From Ruegeria intermedia (GTDB lineage Bacteria > Pseudomonadota > Alphaproteobacteria > Rhodobacterales > Rhodobacteraceae), in assembly GCF_900129345.1 (NCBI RefSeq), contig NZ_FQVK01000012.1, positions 1 through 64,000 on the forward strand: 64,000 nucleotides of DNA. The letters are read 5' to 3'. The notes under the pieces were generated by a model that saw nothing but the letters and a program-made list of their open reading frames with translations, had not been told where the DNA came from and searched no databases. The position numbers were made by a program, and so were the translations under genes. Each line of letters begins with the position of its first letter. The first letter of the stretch is position 1. Of the stretch, positions 25,770 to 33,958 are shown in pieces.

Positions 25770-26588
25770 ATGGGATTTCCCGGCACATGGATGACCGAGA
25801 GCGAAAGCATGGTCTATCGCGTGGTGCCCAAATGCGCCTGCTCGACCATCGGGCAGATCATGTATTACTCGGATCATGGCCGGTTCTTTGACGGCGATAT
25901 CCATGATGCAAAGGACGGATTGCACAAATGGGCCTTCGGTCACAGCCAGGATCCGATCTCGGCCAATGTGCGCGGGCACAAGTCCTTCGCCTTCACCTGC
26001 GTTCGCAACCCCTATACGCGGATCCTCAGTTCGTTCTTCGACAAGATCTGCGGCATTCAGCGCAACGGGAAACGGTACCGGGGCAATCTGGTGCCGACGC
26101 TGATCTACAATTACGGGATCGAGGTCGGAGGCGAGGACGGCAAGGGCGAATTCGACCAGATTGCCAGTTTCCGCCGGTTTCTTCTGTTTGCGCGCGACAC
26201 GATCCGTTGGCGCCGGCCAATGGACCCGGACATCCACTGGTCGGCCATGTCGGGGCATGTCTCGACCTTCATCGTGAATGGCGGGCGCTATGACCGGATA
26301 TTCTGGACCGAGAAATTCAACGAAGGCATGCAGGGCGTGCTGGATCAGATCGAAACGCCCCACCCGGTGACTTTGTCCGAAATCCCGCGCTTCAACGAGT
26401 CCGAAGGCCACGGCCCAAAGCGCGCGCATCCGGTCGAGGACTATTTCGACGACCTGTCGATGCATCTGGTCTACGAGATCTACAAGCAGGATTTCGAGCT
26501 GTTCAAATACGATTTCGAAAACCCGGCCAACAAAATGCCGACGGGCGAAATCGATCTGGATGAGATTCACGCCAAGCTGGGTGATTGA
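25770..26588 (+). CDS. sulfotransferase family protein (Sulfotransfer_2 type)
   Basis: A 272-residue likely carbohydrate sulfotransferase. The 5'-phosphosulfate loop is YRVVPKCACSTIGQIMYY (about residues 16-33) and the 3'-phosphate motif is FTCVRNPYTRILSSFFDK, the order found in HNK-1/chondroitin-type enzymes using PAPS. ATG 25770 is chosen over an earlier in-frame start because AGAGGAGG at 25754-25761 precedes it. It is divergent from the GlcNAc-transferase-like gene with a 142-base promoter region between them. The acceptor is unknown. Confidence 0.8.
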   Translation: MGFPGTWMTESESMVYRVVPKCACSTIGQIMYYSDHGRFFDGDIHDAKDGLHKWAFGHSQDPISANVRGHKSFAFTCVRNPYTRILSSFFDKICGIQRNGKRYRGNLVPTLIYNYGIEVGGEDGKGEFDQIASFRRFLLFARDTIRWRRPMDPDIHWSAMSGHVSTFIVNGGRYDRIFWTEKFNEGMQGVLDQIETPHPVTLSEIPRFNESEGHGPKRAHPVEDYFDDLSMHLVYEIYKQDFELFKYDFENPANKMPTGEIDLDEIHAKLGD

Positions 26589-26648
26589 TCCCACAGGCAG
26601 AGGTGCTCCCGCCCATCGTCGATGTCTCTGGCGAGACACCTCCTCTGG

Positions 26649-26687
26649 TTGGGCCGGGCGCCGCGCATCGCGCGGCGCCCGGCCCAA
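26649..26687. terminator. perfect 18-bp hairpin between convergent genes
   Basis: TTGGGCCGGGCGCCGCGC (26649-26666) and its exact reverse complement (26670-26687) enclose a 3-base loop ATC. It lies in the 199-base gap between the sulfotransferase stop and the ilvD stop. The TT/AA ends make it symmetrical, so it could stop transcription from both directions. Nothing else was seen in this gap. Confidence 0.6.
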
Positions 26688-26787
26688 GGCTGACGGCGGC
26701 AGCGGCGCAGCCGATGGGGCCTGTCAGACGCGGGAGCCCTTTGGTTTCAGGCAACGATCCGGCCCGCATCACGCAGGCCGGCAGTGT

Positions 26788-28620
26788 TCAGACCTGGCGC
26801 ACGGCGCCTTTTGCGGCGCTGGTGGCCAGCTTTGCATAGGCCTTCAACGCCGTGGACACCTTGCGTTTGCGCGGCTGCGCCGGCTCCCAGCCTTTCGCGT
26901 CCTGCGCCTTGCGGCGTTCGGCCAGTTCCTCGTCGGACACGGCCAGATAGATCGAGCGGTTGGGGATATCGATCTCGATCCTGTCGCCGTTCTGAACCAG
27001 ACCGATCTCGCCGCCTTCGGCCGCCTCGGGCGAGACGTGACCGATCGACAGGCCCGAAGTGCCGCCCGAGAACCGCCCGTCGGTCAGCAGTGCGCAGGCT
27101 TTGCCCAGGCCTTTGGATTTCAGATACGAGGTCGGGTACAGCATCTCTTGCATACCAGGACCGCCGCGGGGGCCTTCATAGCGGATCACGACCACGTCAC
27201 CTTCCTTGACCTTGCCGGTCAGGATGTCGTTCACCGCTTGGTCCTGGCTTTCGCAGACATAGGCGGTGCCGGTGAATTTCAGGATGTTCTCGTCCACACC
27301 CGCGGTCTTCACGATGCAGCCGTCGCGCGCGATGTTGCCGAACAGCACAGCCAGACCGCCATCCTGGCTGAAGGCGTTCTCCTTGGACCGGATCACGCCG
27401 TTCACGCGGTCAGTGTCCAACTCCTTGTAGCGGTTCGACTGGCTGAACGCCTGGGTCGTGCGCACGCCGCCGGGGGCGGCCTTGAACAGTTCCTGCGCCT
27501 TTGGGTTGTTGGTGACCTTGATGTCCCAGTTTGCGATCGCCTCGGCCATGGTGGCCGAATGCACGGTACCGCAGTCGTCATGCAGCAGGCCGGCGCGGCT
27601 CAACTCGCCCAGGATCGAGAAGATGCCACCCGCGCGGTGCACGTCCTCCATGTGGACGTTCTCGGTATTGGGCGCGACCTTGCACAGGCAGGGCACCTTG
27701 CGGCTGAGCCGGTCCATGTCGGACATGGTGAAATTCACCCCGCCCTCATGCGCGATGGCCAGCAGATGCAGCACCGTGTTGGTCGAGCCGCCCATGGCGA
27801 TGTCCAGGCTCATGGCGTTCTCGAAGGCCTCGAACGTGGCGATCTCGCGCGGGAGGAAGCCTTTTTCGTTCAGCTCATAGTGACGCTTGGTGATCTCGAC
27901 GATGCGGCGGCCGGCTTCCAGGAACAGTTCCTTGCGGTCGGCATGGGTGGCCAGGGTCGAGCCATTGCCCGGCAGCGCCAGACCCAGCGCCTCGGCCAGG
28001 CAGTTCATAGAATTCGCCGTAAACATGCCCGAGCACGATCCGCAGGTGGGGCAGGCGTTTTCCTCGATATGTTGCACCTGTTCGTCGGTATAGGCATCGC
28101 TGGCCGCCGCGACCATCGCATCGACTAGGTCGATCTTTTTGGCGTCCAGATCGGCGATGTCGATCTTGCCGGCCTCCATCGGGCCGCCCGACACGAAAAT
28201 GGTCGGGATGTTCAGCCGCATCGCCGCCATCAGCATGCCCGGCGTGATCTTGTCGCAGTTCGAGATGCAGACCATCGCATCGGCGCAGTGTGCGTTGACC
28301 ATGTATTCGACGCTGTCGGCGATGATCTCGCGCGAGGGCAGCGAATACAGCATCCCGTCATGGCCCATGGCGATGCCGTCATCGACGGCGATGGTGTTGA
28401 ACTCTTTGGCCACACCGCCGGCGGCCTCGACCTCGCGGGCGACCATCTGGCCCAGATCCTTGAGGTGGACGTGTCCCGGCACGAATTGCGTGAACGAGTT
28501 GACGATGGCAATGATCGGCTTGCCGAAATCGTCGTCGCCCATCCCGGTGGCGCGCCACAGGCCACGGGCACCGGCCATGTTGCGGCCATGGGTCGAAGTT
28601 CTGGATCGGTACATTGGCAT
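26788..28620 (-). CDS. ilvD: dihydroxy-acid dehydratase IlvD
   Basis: A 610-residue Fe-S dehydratase making 2-ketoisovalerate and 2-keto-3-methylvalerate in branched-chain amino acid synthesis. Cluster Cys residues lie in [15 protein letters not shown] and [40 protein letters not shown] and the early [20 protein letters not shown] are family signatures. The frame is open 28 codons further upstream, across the operators, so [14 protein letters not shown] at 28620 is taken as start. It is divergent from an XRE-cupin regulator. Confidence 0.95.
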   Translation of the reverse strand: MPMYRSRTSTHGRNMAGARGLWRATGMGDDDFGKPIIAIVNSFTQFVPGHVHLKDLGQMVAREVEAAGGVAKEFNTIAVDDGIAMGHDGMLYSLPSREIIADSVEYMVNAHCADAMVCISNCDKITPGMLMAAMRLNIPTIFVSGGPMEAGKIDIADLDAKKIDLVDAMVAAASDAYTDEQVQHIEENACPTCGSCSGMFTANSMNCLAEALGLALPGNGSTLATHADRKELFLEAGRRIVEITKRHYELNEKGFLPREIATFEAFENAMSLDIAMGGSTNTVLHLLAIAHEGGVNFTMSDMDRLSRKVPCLCKVAPNTENVHMEDVHRAGGIFSILGELSRAGLLHDDCGTVHSATMAEAIANWDIKVTNNPKAQELFKAAPGGVRTTQAFSQSNRYKELDTDRVNGVIRSKENAFSQDGGLAVLFGNIARDGCIVKTAGVDENILKFTGTAYVCESQDQAVNDILTGKVKEGDVVVIRYEGPRGGPGMQEMLYPTSYLKSKGLGKACALLTDGRFSGGTSGLSIGHVSPEAAEGGEIGLVQNGDRIEIDIPNRSIYLAVSDEELAERRKAQDAKGWEPAQPRKRKVSTALKAYAKLATSAAKGAVRQV

Positions 28621-28660
28621 GATGCTGTTTCCCTTTTGCCCGGTTGCAAAACCAGTGTTG

Positions 28661-28678
28661 CGTGCGTTATAGCGCACG
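28661..28678. promoter_or_regulatory. operator palindrome 1, ilvD/XRE-cupin divergent region
   Basis: CGTGCGTTATAGCGCACG is a palindrome with one mismatched pair. It lies 41 bp before ilvD. Its core GTGCGTTATA recurs 25 bp away in the perfect copy at 28686-28703. Confidence 0.6.
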
Positions 28679-28685
28679 TAGCACA

Positions 28686-28703
28686 TGTGCGTTATAACGC
28701 ACA
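28686..28703. promoter_or_regulatory. operator palindrome 2, ilvD/XRE-cupin divergent region
   Basis: TGTGCGTTATAACGCACA is a perfect 18-bp palindrome 23 bp before the regulator start. With the copy at 28661 it forms two sites with centres 25 bp apart, a layout suited to binding of the adjacent XRE-cupin protein and to autoregulation. Confidence 0.65.
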
Positions 28704-28725
28704 AGGTAAATCGCGGGACGTGGCC

Positions 28726-29289
28726 ATGGAATCGGACGACATCACCCTGAAACTCAGAGAGGTCCGGGCGGCATCGGGGCTGAGCCTGGCCAAAGCGGCC
28801 GAGTTGACCGGAGTCAGCAAGGCCATGCTGGGCCAGATCGAGCGCGGCGAATCAAGCCCAACCATCGCCACCCTGTGGAAGATCGCCAAGGGGTTCCAGA
28901 TGCCGCTAAGCGCGCTGATCGGCACCAGCGCCCTGCGCGATCCGGCGGATGCGGCCCGGTTCCGCACCGTGACCTTTCCGGGCAGTCTGAAGGTCAAGAT
29001 CGTCTTTCCCTTCGACCCGGTTCTGGCGGCCGAGACCTTTCACGTCGAACTGGACCCCAACCAGTGCCACGAATCCCCCGCCCATGCCGCCGGCGTGACC
29101 GAGGAGGTCTTCGTACTCAATGGCGTGCTCGAGGTGCTGCGGAACGGCGAATGGGTGCCGCTGAGCGCGGGCCAGGGGTTGCGCTTTCCCGCCGACCTGC
29201 CGCATGGCTATCGCGCCGGTCCCGAGGGTGCGGCATTCTTGAACATGCATCACTACGGACCCCGGCCCGCGACCGCCGCGGCCGGTTGA
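28726..29289 (+). CDS. XRE family regulator with C-terminal cupin domain
   Basis: A 187-residue regulator. Residues 7-62 form a Cro/CI helix-turn-helix ([20 protein letters not shown], then [20 protein letters not shown]). Residues about 110-180 form a cupin ([32 protein letters not shown]). XRE-cupin proteins usually sense small metabolites through the cupin. A longer upstream frame exists but crosses the palindromes; [14 protein letters not shown] is the natural start. It may regulate itself and ilvD, or the small downstream gene. Ligand unknown. Confidence 0.85.
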   Translation: MESDDITLKLREVRAASGLSLAKAAELTGVSKAMLGQIERGESSPTIATLWKIAKGFQMPLSALIGTSALRDPADAARFRTVTFPGSLKVKIVFPFDPVLAAETFHVELDPNQCHESPAHAAGVTEEVFVLNGVLEVLRNGEWVPLSAGQGLRFPADLPHGYRAGPEGAAFLNMHHYGPRPATAAAG

Positions 29290-29311
29290 TACGGCGGAAA
29301 GGGGAGACATC

Positions 29312-29581
29312 ATGGCGGATTTCCTGAACGGCCTGACGCTGGCCGATGGCATCGGGTCCTTCGGGGCGCTGATCGTGGTTGCGGCCTATTTCGCCACCCA
29401 GATGCGGATGATGAATTCCGACGATCTGGCCTTTCCGGTGGTCAACCTGGTGGGGTCGGTTCTGATCGTCTATTCGCTGCTGCAGAACTTCAACCTGGCC
29501 TCGATGCTGATCGAAAGTTTCTGGATCGCGATAAGCGTGATCGGCATCATCCAGCATTTCCGCCTGCGACGGGCGCGATAG
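29312..29581 (+). CDS. small membrane protein, CBU_0592 type
   Basis: An 89-residue protein with three predicted membrane helices: GALIVVAAYFAT, VNLVGSVLIVYSLLQ and FWIAISVIGIIQHF. The layout and length match the CBU_0592 family of unknown function. AAGGGGAGA precedes the ATG. It lies 22 bases after the XRE-cupin stop, so the two may be co-transcribed. Confidence 0.65.
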   Translation: MADFLNGLTLADGIGSFGALIVVAAYFATQMRMMNSDDLAFPVVNLVGSVLIVYSLLQNFNLASMLIESFWIAISVIGIIQHFRLRRAR

Positions 29582-29620
29582 GGCCGCAGGGACCCGATCC
29601 AGCCTTGAACCCGCACCCTT

Positions 29621-29653
29621 GCGCGTATAGGGAAATCCCTGCGCGTAAAGGGG
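29621..29653. repeat. direct repeat before sseA
   Basis: GCGCGTATAGGG (29621-29632) and GCGCGTAAAGGG (29641-29652) are spaced 20 bp apart, with GGGAAATCCC between them. The second copy merges into the GGGGAGG ribosome-binding site of the next gene. It could be a regulator site or a chance duplication. Confidence 0.35.
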
Positions 29654-29661
29654 AGGCATTG

Positions 29662-30516
29662 ATGCTGGACGATCCAAAAACCCTGGTTTCCACCGAGTGG
29701 CTTGCCGCCCACCTCAAGGACCCGGATCTGCGGATCCTCGACGCCTCGTGGTACCTGCCGCAGCAGGGGCGCGACGCCCGCGCCGAATACGAGGCCGGAC
29801 ATATTCCCGGTGCGCGGTTCTTCGACATCGACGAGATCTCGGACCACCGCTCGGACCTGCCGCATATGGCGCCTCCGGTCGAGAAATTCATGTCGCGCCT
29901 GCGGGCCATGGGCGTGGGCGACGGCCATCAGGTCGTGGTCTATGACGGCGCGGGCCTGTTCTCGGCGGCGCGGGTCTGGTGGCTGTTCCGCCTGATGGGG
30001 CAAGAGAACATCGCCGTTCTGGACGGCGGCCTGCCCAAATGGGTTGCCGAAGGGCGCGAGATCGAGGATCTGCCCCCCGTCATCCGCGACCGCCACATGA
30101 CCGTGCGCGTGCAGAACCACCTGGTCCGCGACGTGACCCAGGTCTCAGCCGCCGCCAAGCTGGCCGATCACGAAATCATCGACGCCCGCGCCGCCGACCG
30201 TTTTGCCGGAACCCAGCCCGAACCGCGCCACGGGCTGCGGGCGGGGCACATCCCCGGTTCGCGCAATGTGCCCTTCGGACAGTTGCTGAACCCCGATGGC
30301 ACCATGAAATCGCCCGAGGAGTGCCGCGCGGTGTTCGAGGCTGCAGGCGTCGATCTGTCGAAGCCCGCCATCACCACCTGCGGGTCGGGCGTGACCGCCG
30401 CGATCCTCAGCCTCGCGCTCGAGCGCATGGGCAAGAAAGATCATTCGCTTTATGACGGCAGCTGGGCCGAATGGGGCGCCTTCCCGACCCTGCCCGTCGC
30501 AACCGGAGAGTCCTGA
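29662..30516 (+). CDS. sseA: 3-mercaptopyruvate sulfurtransferase SseA
   Basis: A 284-residue protein with two rhodanese domains. The first, inactive, has RILDASWYLPQQGRDARAEY and HIPGARFFDID. The second carries the catalytic Cys240 in TTCGSGVTA, the loop that marks mercaptopyruvate sulfurtransferases rather than thiosulfate enzymes (CRKGV-type). It transfers sulfur from 3-mercaptopyruvate to thiol acceptors. ATG 29662 follows GGGGAGG; an earlier in-frame start at 29605 is less likely. Its stop overlaps the aminotransferase start (TGATG). Confidence 0.9.
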   Translation: MLDDPKTLVSTEWLAAHLKDPDLRILDASWYLPQQGRDARAEYEAGHIPGARFFDIDEISDHRSDLPHMAPPVEKFMSRLRAMGVGDGHQVVVYDGAGLFSAARVWWLFRLMGQENIAVLDGGLPKWVAEGREIEDLPPVIRDRHMTVRVQNHLVRDVTQVSAAAKLADHEIIDARAADRFAGTQPEPRHGLRAGHIPGSRNVPFGQLLNPDGTMKSPEECRAVFEAAGVDLSKPAITTCGSGVTAAILSLALERMGKKDHSLYDGSWAEWGAFPTLPVATGES

Positions 30517-31700
30517 TGTTCGAAAATCTCAAGCCGCAGCCCGCCGACAAGATCCTGGCCCTGATGCAGATGTATCGCGACGACCCCCGCGAGCAGAAGA
30601 TCGACCTGGGCGTGGGCGTCTACAAGAATGCGCAGGGGGTGACGCCGGTGATGCGCGCGGTCAAGGCCGCCGAGCACCGCATCTGGGAAGAACAGCAGAC
30701 CAAGGCCTATACCGGGCTGGCCGGTGACCCGGCCTATGCCGATGCGATGATCACGCTGATTCTGGGCACCAGCGTGCCGCGCGCCAATATCGCCGCCGTG
30801 GCCACCCCGGGCGGCACCGGCGCCTGCCGCCAAGCGTTCGAGCTGATCCGCATGGCCAACCCCTCGGCCCGGGTGTTCGTGTCGAACCCGACCTGGCCGA
30901 ACCACATCTCGATCCTGAACTACCTGGGCATCGAAACTGTCGCCTACCGCTATTTCGACGAGGAAACCCGTGGCGTCGATTTCGACGGCATGATCGAGGA
31001 CCTCAAGACCGCCAAGGCCGGCGACGTCGTGCTGCTGCATGGCTGCTGCCACAACCCGACCGGCGCCAACCTGAACATGGTCCAGTGGCAAGAGGTGGTG
31101 AACCTGATCAACGACCGCGGCCTGGTGGCGATGATCGACATCGCCTATCAGGGCTTTGGCGACGGCCTGAACGAGGATGCGCAGGCGACCCGGCTTGTCG
31201 CGTCGTCGGTCAAGGAATGCCTGATCGCGGCGTCCTGTTCGAAGAATTTCGGTGTCTACCGCGAGCGCACCGGCCTGCTGATGGCCGTCAGCGCCGATGC
31301 GGGCCAGACCGCGCTGAACCAAGGCACGCTGGCTTTTCTGAACCGCCAGAACTACTCGTTCCCGCCCGATCACGGCGCGCGCGTGGTGACCACGATCCTG
31401 ATGGATGAGGGTTTGCGCGCCGATTGGATGGCCGAACTGGAAGAGGTTCGCCTGTCGATGCTGGGCCTGCGCCGCCAGCTGGCGGACGAGCTGCAGCGGC
31501 TGAGCGGATCGGACCGGTTCGGCTTCCTGGCCCAGCACCGCGGCATGTTCTCGCGCCTGGGCGCCGCGCCCGAATTGGTCGAGAAGCTGCGGGTCGAGCA
31601 CGGCATCTACATGGTCGGCGACAGCCGCATGAACATCGCCGGGTTGAACGAGGCCACCGTGCCGATCCTGGCCAAGGCCATCGTCGACGTCGGCGTCTGA
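30516..31700 (+). CDS. aromatic/aspartate-type aminotransferase
   Basis: A 394-residue PLP-dependent class I aminotransferase of the TyrB/AspC (Ialpha) type. It begins MFENLKPQPADKILALM, typical of that subgroup, with NPTWPNHISIL, GCCHNPTGANL, and SCSKNFGVYRERTG holding PLP-lysine Lys243. RMNIAGLN near the C-terminus holds the substrate carboxylate Arg. Coupling to sseA suggests it supplies 3-mercaptopyruvate by transaminating cysteine, but aromatic or aspartate transamination is equally possible. A strong terminator follows. Confidence 0.85.
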   Translation: MFENLKPQPADKILALMQMYRDDPREQKIDLGVGVYKNAQGVTPVMRAVKAAEHRIWEEQQTKAYTGLAGDPAYADAMITLILGTSVPRANIAAVATPGGTGACRQAFELIRMANPSARVFVSNPTWPNHISILNYLGIETVAYRYFDEETRGVDFDGMIEDLKTAKAGDVVLLHGCCHNPTGANLNMVQWQEVVNLINDRGLVAMIDIAYQGFGDGLNEDAQATRLVASSVKECLIAASCSKNFGVYRERTGLLMAVSADAGQTALNQGTLAFLNRQNYSFPPDHGARVVTTILMDEGLRADWMAELEEVRLSMLGLRRQLADELQRLSGSDRFGFLAQHRGMFSRLGAAPELVEKLRVEHGIYMVGDSRMNIAGLNEATVPILAKAIVDVGV

Positions 31701-31724
31701 GGCCGATCTTGAACGACCTTGCCT

Positions 31725-31802
31725 CCTGATCGCGAAATTTCGCGACCAGGGGTCCGCAACCCTGCGCCCGGCAATGTGCTGATGCACTGCCGGGCATTTT
31801 TT
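31725..31802 (+). terminator. Rho-independent terminator after the aminotransferase gene
   Basis: The main hairpin is GCCCGGCA (31766-31773) with TGCCGGGC (31788-31795), followed by ATTTTTT (31796-31802), a classical intrinsic terminator. A 13-bp imperfect inverted repeat (CCTGATCGCGAAA with TTTCGCGACCAGG, 31725-31750) lies just before it. Confidence 0.85.
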
Positions 31803-31885
31803 CGCAGAACGGGTGGCCGGGACTTGTCCGAAATCCGGCTTCCGCGAATGGCGTGTTCGGTTCGGCGTGCCCTGTCCGCGCCGTG

Positions 31886-32299
31886 TCACGGCTGCGGCGG
31901 CTGATAGACGCAATCGGACAACGTGCTGCGGTTGAGGTCGGCGATGAAGGCGGCCTCGGCCTCGGCCAGTCGCGCCTTGAGCCGGCAATGCGGGGTCAAC
32001 GTGCAGGCCGCGCCGCCGGGCATAAAGCACTCGACCAGCACCTGATCCGCCTCGAGATAGGCGACCACGTCGCCCAGCCGGATGGTCTCGGGGCGCCGAG
32101 CCAGCATCGCGCCGCCGCCGCCGCCGCGCCGGGTCTTCAGATATCCCGCTGCCGACAGTGCCGAGATCACCTTGGCCAGATGATTGCGTGATACGCGGAA
32201 CTCGTCCGCCAGTTCCGCCGTGGTGAAGGCCCGGTCGGGGCTGCCCGCCATCCGCATGAGAACGCGCAGCCCGAAATCGGTGAAGGAGGTGAGGCGCAA
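31886..32299 (-). CDS. Rrf2 family regulator, NsrR-like
   Basis: A 137-residue Rrf2 regulator. The winged helix contains LRVLMRMAGSPDRAFTTAEL and VSRNHLAKVISALSAAGYL, then RGGGGGAMLARRPETIRLGD. Three Cys (VECFMPGGAACTLTPHCRL, about residues 93-107) have the spacing of the NsrR [Fe-S] site that senses nitric oxide. The start codon is TTG at 32299, well supported by AAAGGAG seven bases upstream and by the family N-terminus MRLTSFTD. It is divergent from the hemerythrin/ubiTUV operon and probably regulates it. Confidence 0.85.
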   Translation of the reverse strand: MRLTSFTDFGLRVLMRMAGSPDRAFTTAELADEFRVSRNHLAKVISALSAAGYLKTRRGGGGGAMLARRPETIRLGDVVAYLEADQVLVECFMPGGAACTLTPHCRLKARLAEAEAAFIADLNRSTLSDCVYQPPQP

Positions 32300-32400
32300 A
32301 AGATGACTCCTTTAATCAGTATTTACAATGCGCATACACAAGTATATTCGGCAAATCAAATACCAATTCGTCCCGAGTCGGACCAGAGCGAGGACCTGAC

Positions 32401-32919
32401 ATGCGGCTGGCAAGCGTTTCGGCACAGGGTCGCGGGGAAACGGACCGCCTGCTGGAAGCGGTGGTGGCGCAGCTGAGCGCCGAAGGGTGCAAGGTGCTTG
32501 GCGCGCTGCGCGCCGCCGGTGCGCGGGACGCCGCCCCTTGCAACAGTGACCTGCGGCTTTTGCCGGACGGGCCGGTTCTGCGGATCACCCAGGATCTGGG
32601 CGCCGGGTCGACCGCCTGCCGGATGGACGCCGGGGCGCTGGAACGGGGTGTGGGCATCGTCACGGCCCGGCTTGCCGCCGAAGGCGCCGACCTGATCGTA
32701 TTGAACAAATTCGGCCTGAGCGAAGCCGAAGGGCGCGGGTTCCGGTCGCTGATCTCGGATGCGGTGGTCCGGGGTGTGCCGGTGCTGACCGGGCTGACCG
32801 AAGCCCATCGGCGGGCCTTCGAGCAGTTCGCGGACGGGATGCACAGCCCGCTGCCGCCGGACGAAACCGCCATCCTGCGGTGGTGCCGAACGGCCGCCGC
32901 CATGCCCCGCGAGGTGTGA
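32401..32919 (+). CDS. DUF2478 domain protein
   Basis: A 172-residue protein matching the DUF2478 family of unknown function. It has the features LIVLNKFGLSEAEGRGFRSL and VPVLTGLTEAHRRAFEQFAD, suggestive of a nucleotide-binding-like fold, but no clear Walker A. Members occur beside molybdenum or denitrification genes. It is first in an operon with a hemerythrin protein and ubiTUV, and abuts the next start with no gap. Function unknown. Confidence 0.7.
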   Translation: MRLASVSAQGRGETDRLLEAVVAQLSAEGCKVLGALRAAGARDAAPCNSDLRLLPDGPVLRITQDLGAGSTACRMDAGALERGVGIVTARLAAEGADLIVLNKFGLSEAEGRGFRSLISDAVVRGVPVLTGLTEAHRRAFEQFADGMHSPLPPDETAILRWCRTAAAMPREV

Positions 32920-33423
32920 ATGCTGGTTCCTGATGCCCAAACGCCGACTCTGGTCCTGATGAGCCATATCCGAGATCGCGTGCTGCATGCGCATCGACGG
33001 CAATTGCCGCGGCTGGTCAGCCTGGCCCAAAAGGTTGAAGCCCGCCATGCCGACGACATCGCCGCACCGCATGGTCTGACGGCGGCCTTGGAGGCCATCT
33101 CGCAGGCGCTTGACGCCCATATTGACCACGAGGAAGCCGTCGTCTTCCCCGCGCTGAGCCGGGGGCAGGCGGGCCGCGTGCAGGAGGCGCTGGCCGGTCT
33201 GCGCGACGACCATGCGGAACACGAAGCCGCATTGAACCGGATCGCCGCCATGACTCACGGGTTCCGCCTGCCGCGCAGCGCCTGCCCGTCGTGGCGGCGG
33301 CTCTATGCCGGGCTGGGCCGGTTGGCCGAGGATCTGGACGAGCACCGATATCTTGAAAATGAGCTGCTGTTTCCACGGTTCGAAACCCCGGTCCGGCCCG
33401 GACCGGCAGACCCCACCCGATGA
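32920..33423 (+). CDS. hemerythrin HHE domain protein (RIC/YtfE-like)
   Basis: A 167-residue protein with a diiron hemerythrin four-helix bundle. Ligands lie in VLHAHRRQLPRLV, ALDAHIDHEEAVVFPAL, LRDDHAEHEAALNRI and LDEHRYLENELLFPRF. It resembles the C-terminal domain of the Fe-S repair protein RIC (YtfE/ScdA) without the N-terminal ScdA domain, as in DnrN-type nitric-oxide-induced proteins. With the NsrR-like gene nearby, a role in NO stress or Fe-S protection is likely. It starts directly after the DUF2478 stop. Confidence 0.82.
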   Translation: MLVPDAQTPTLVLMSHIRDRVLHAHRRQLPRLVSLAQKVEARHADDIAAPHGLTAALEAISQALDAHIDHEEAVVFPALSRGQAGRVQEALAGLRDDHAEHEAALNRIAAMTHGFRLPRSACPSWRRLYAGLGRLAEDLDEHRYLENELLFPRFETPVRPGPADPTR

Positions 33424-33433
33424 AGGCCCCGCC

Positions 33434-33940
33434 ATGACCGCACATCCAGATACCGTTCCCCGCACCGCCGTCCCGGCCAGACCCGTCCTTGCCCGTCTGT
33501 CCTGCCTGATCGTGCAGCCCGTGCTGACCCGCGTGGTCCGGCGCATCGCGGCGCAGCACCCGACGCTGTTCGAGCGTTTGGGGCCGCATCAGGGCACCGA
33601 TTTCGTGATCGACCCGGTGGATCTGCCCTTTGCCCTGCACCTGCGCCCGGATCCGCGGGCGCTGGTGTTCCGTGCCGTGCCCCGCGATGCGGTGCCGCCC
33701 GCCGGCGCCACCATCCGCGGTACGTTCCTGTTGTTGCTTGAACTCATCGATTCCGAGGAAGACGGCGATGCCGCGTTCTTCGCGCGCGATCTCGAGGTCA
33801 CGGGCGATACCGAGGCGGTGGTGCGTCTGCGCAATGCGCTGGACGATGTCGATGGCTCGATCGCCGAGGATGCCGCCGCGATGTTCGGCCCTCCGGGCCG
33901 CGCCATCCTGGCCCGGCTGCGCCGCGCCTATCAAACCTGA
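33434..33940 (+). CDS. ubiT: SCP2 domain protein UbiT
   Basis: A 168-residue lipid-binding SCP2-domain protein. The hydrophobic core includes LVFRAVPRDAVPPAGATIRG, then TFLLLLELIDSEEDGDAAFF and FARDLEVTGDTEAVVRLRNA, as in E. coli UbiT (YhbT). It accompanies UbiU and UbiV in oxygen-independent ubiquinone synthesis, probably presenting the lipid intermediate. The start follows the hemerythrin stop by 10 bases. The same order ubiT-ubiU-ubiV occurs in other alphaproteobacteria. Confidence 0.88.
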   Translation: MTAHPDTVPRTAVPARPVLARLSCLIVQPVLTRVVRRIAAQHPTLFERLGPHQGTDFVIDPVDLPFALHLRPDPRALVFRAVPRDAVPPAGATIRGTFLLLLELIDSEEDGDAAFFARDLEVTGDTEAVVRLRNALDDVDGSIAEDAAAMFGPPGRAILARLRRAYQT

Positions 33941-33958
33941 AGAAAGGACCTCCCGCCC

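Noticed and set aside
26589-26787. tRNA or small RNA in the gap between sulfotransferase and ilvD
   Set aside because: Only the 18-bp hairpin is evident; no cloverleaf pattern.
28641-28652. CGGTTGCAAAACC near ilvD as another inositol operator
   Set aside because: Only a half-site similar to TTGCAACCGGTTGCAA, and the gene is unrelated to inositol.
32300-32400. FNR-type or NsrR-type box in the Rrf2/DUF2478 gap
   Set aside because: Neither a TTGAT-n4-ATCAA pattern nor a clear AAGATG-type palindrome is present; only ATGCGCAT at 32328-32335.
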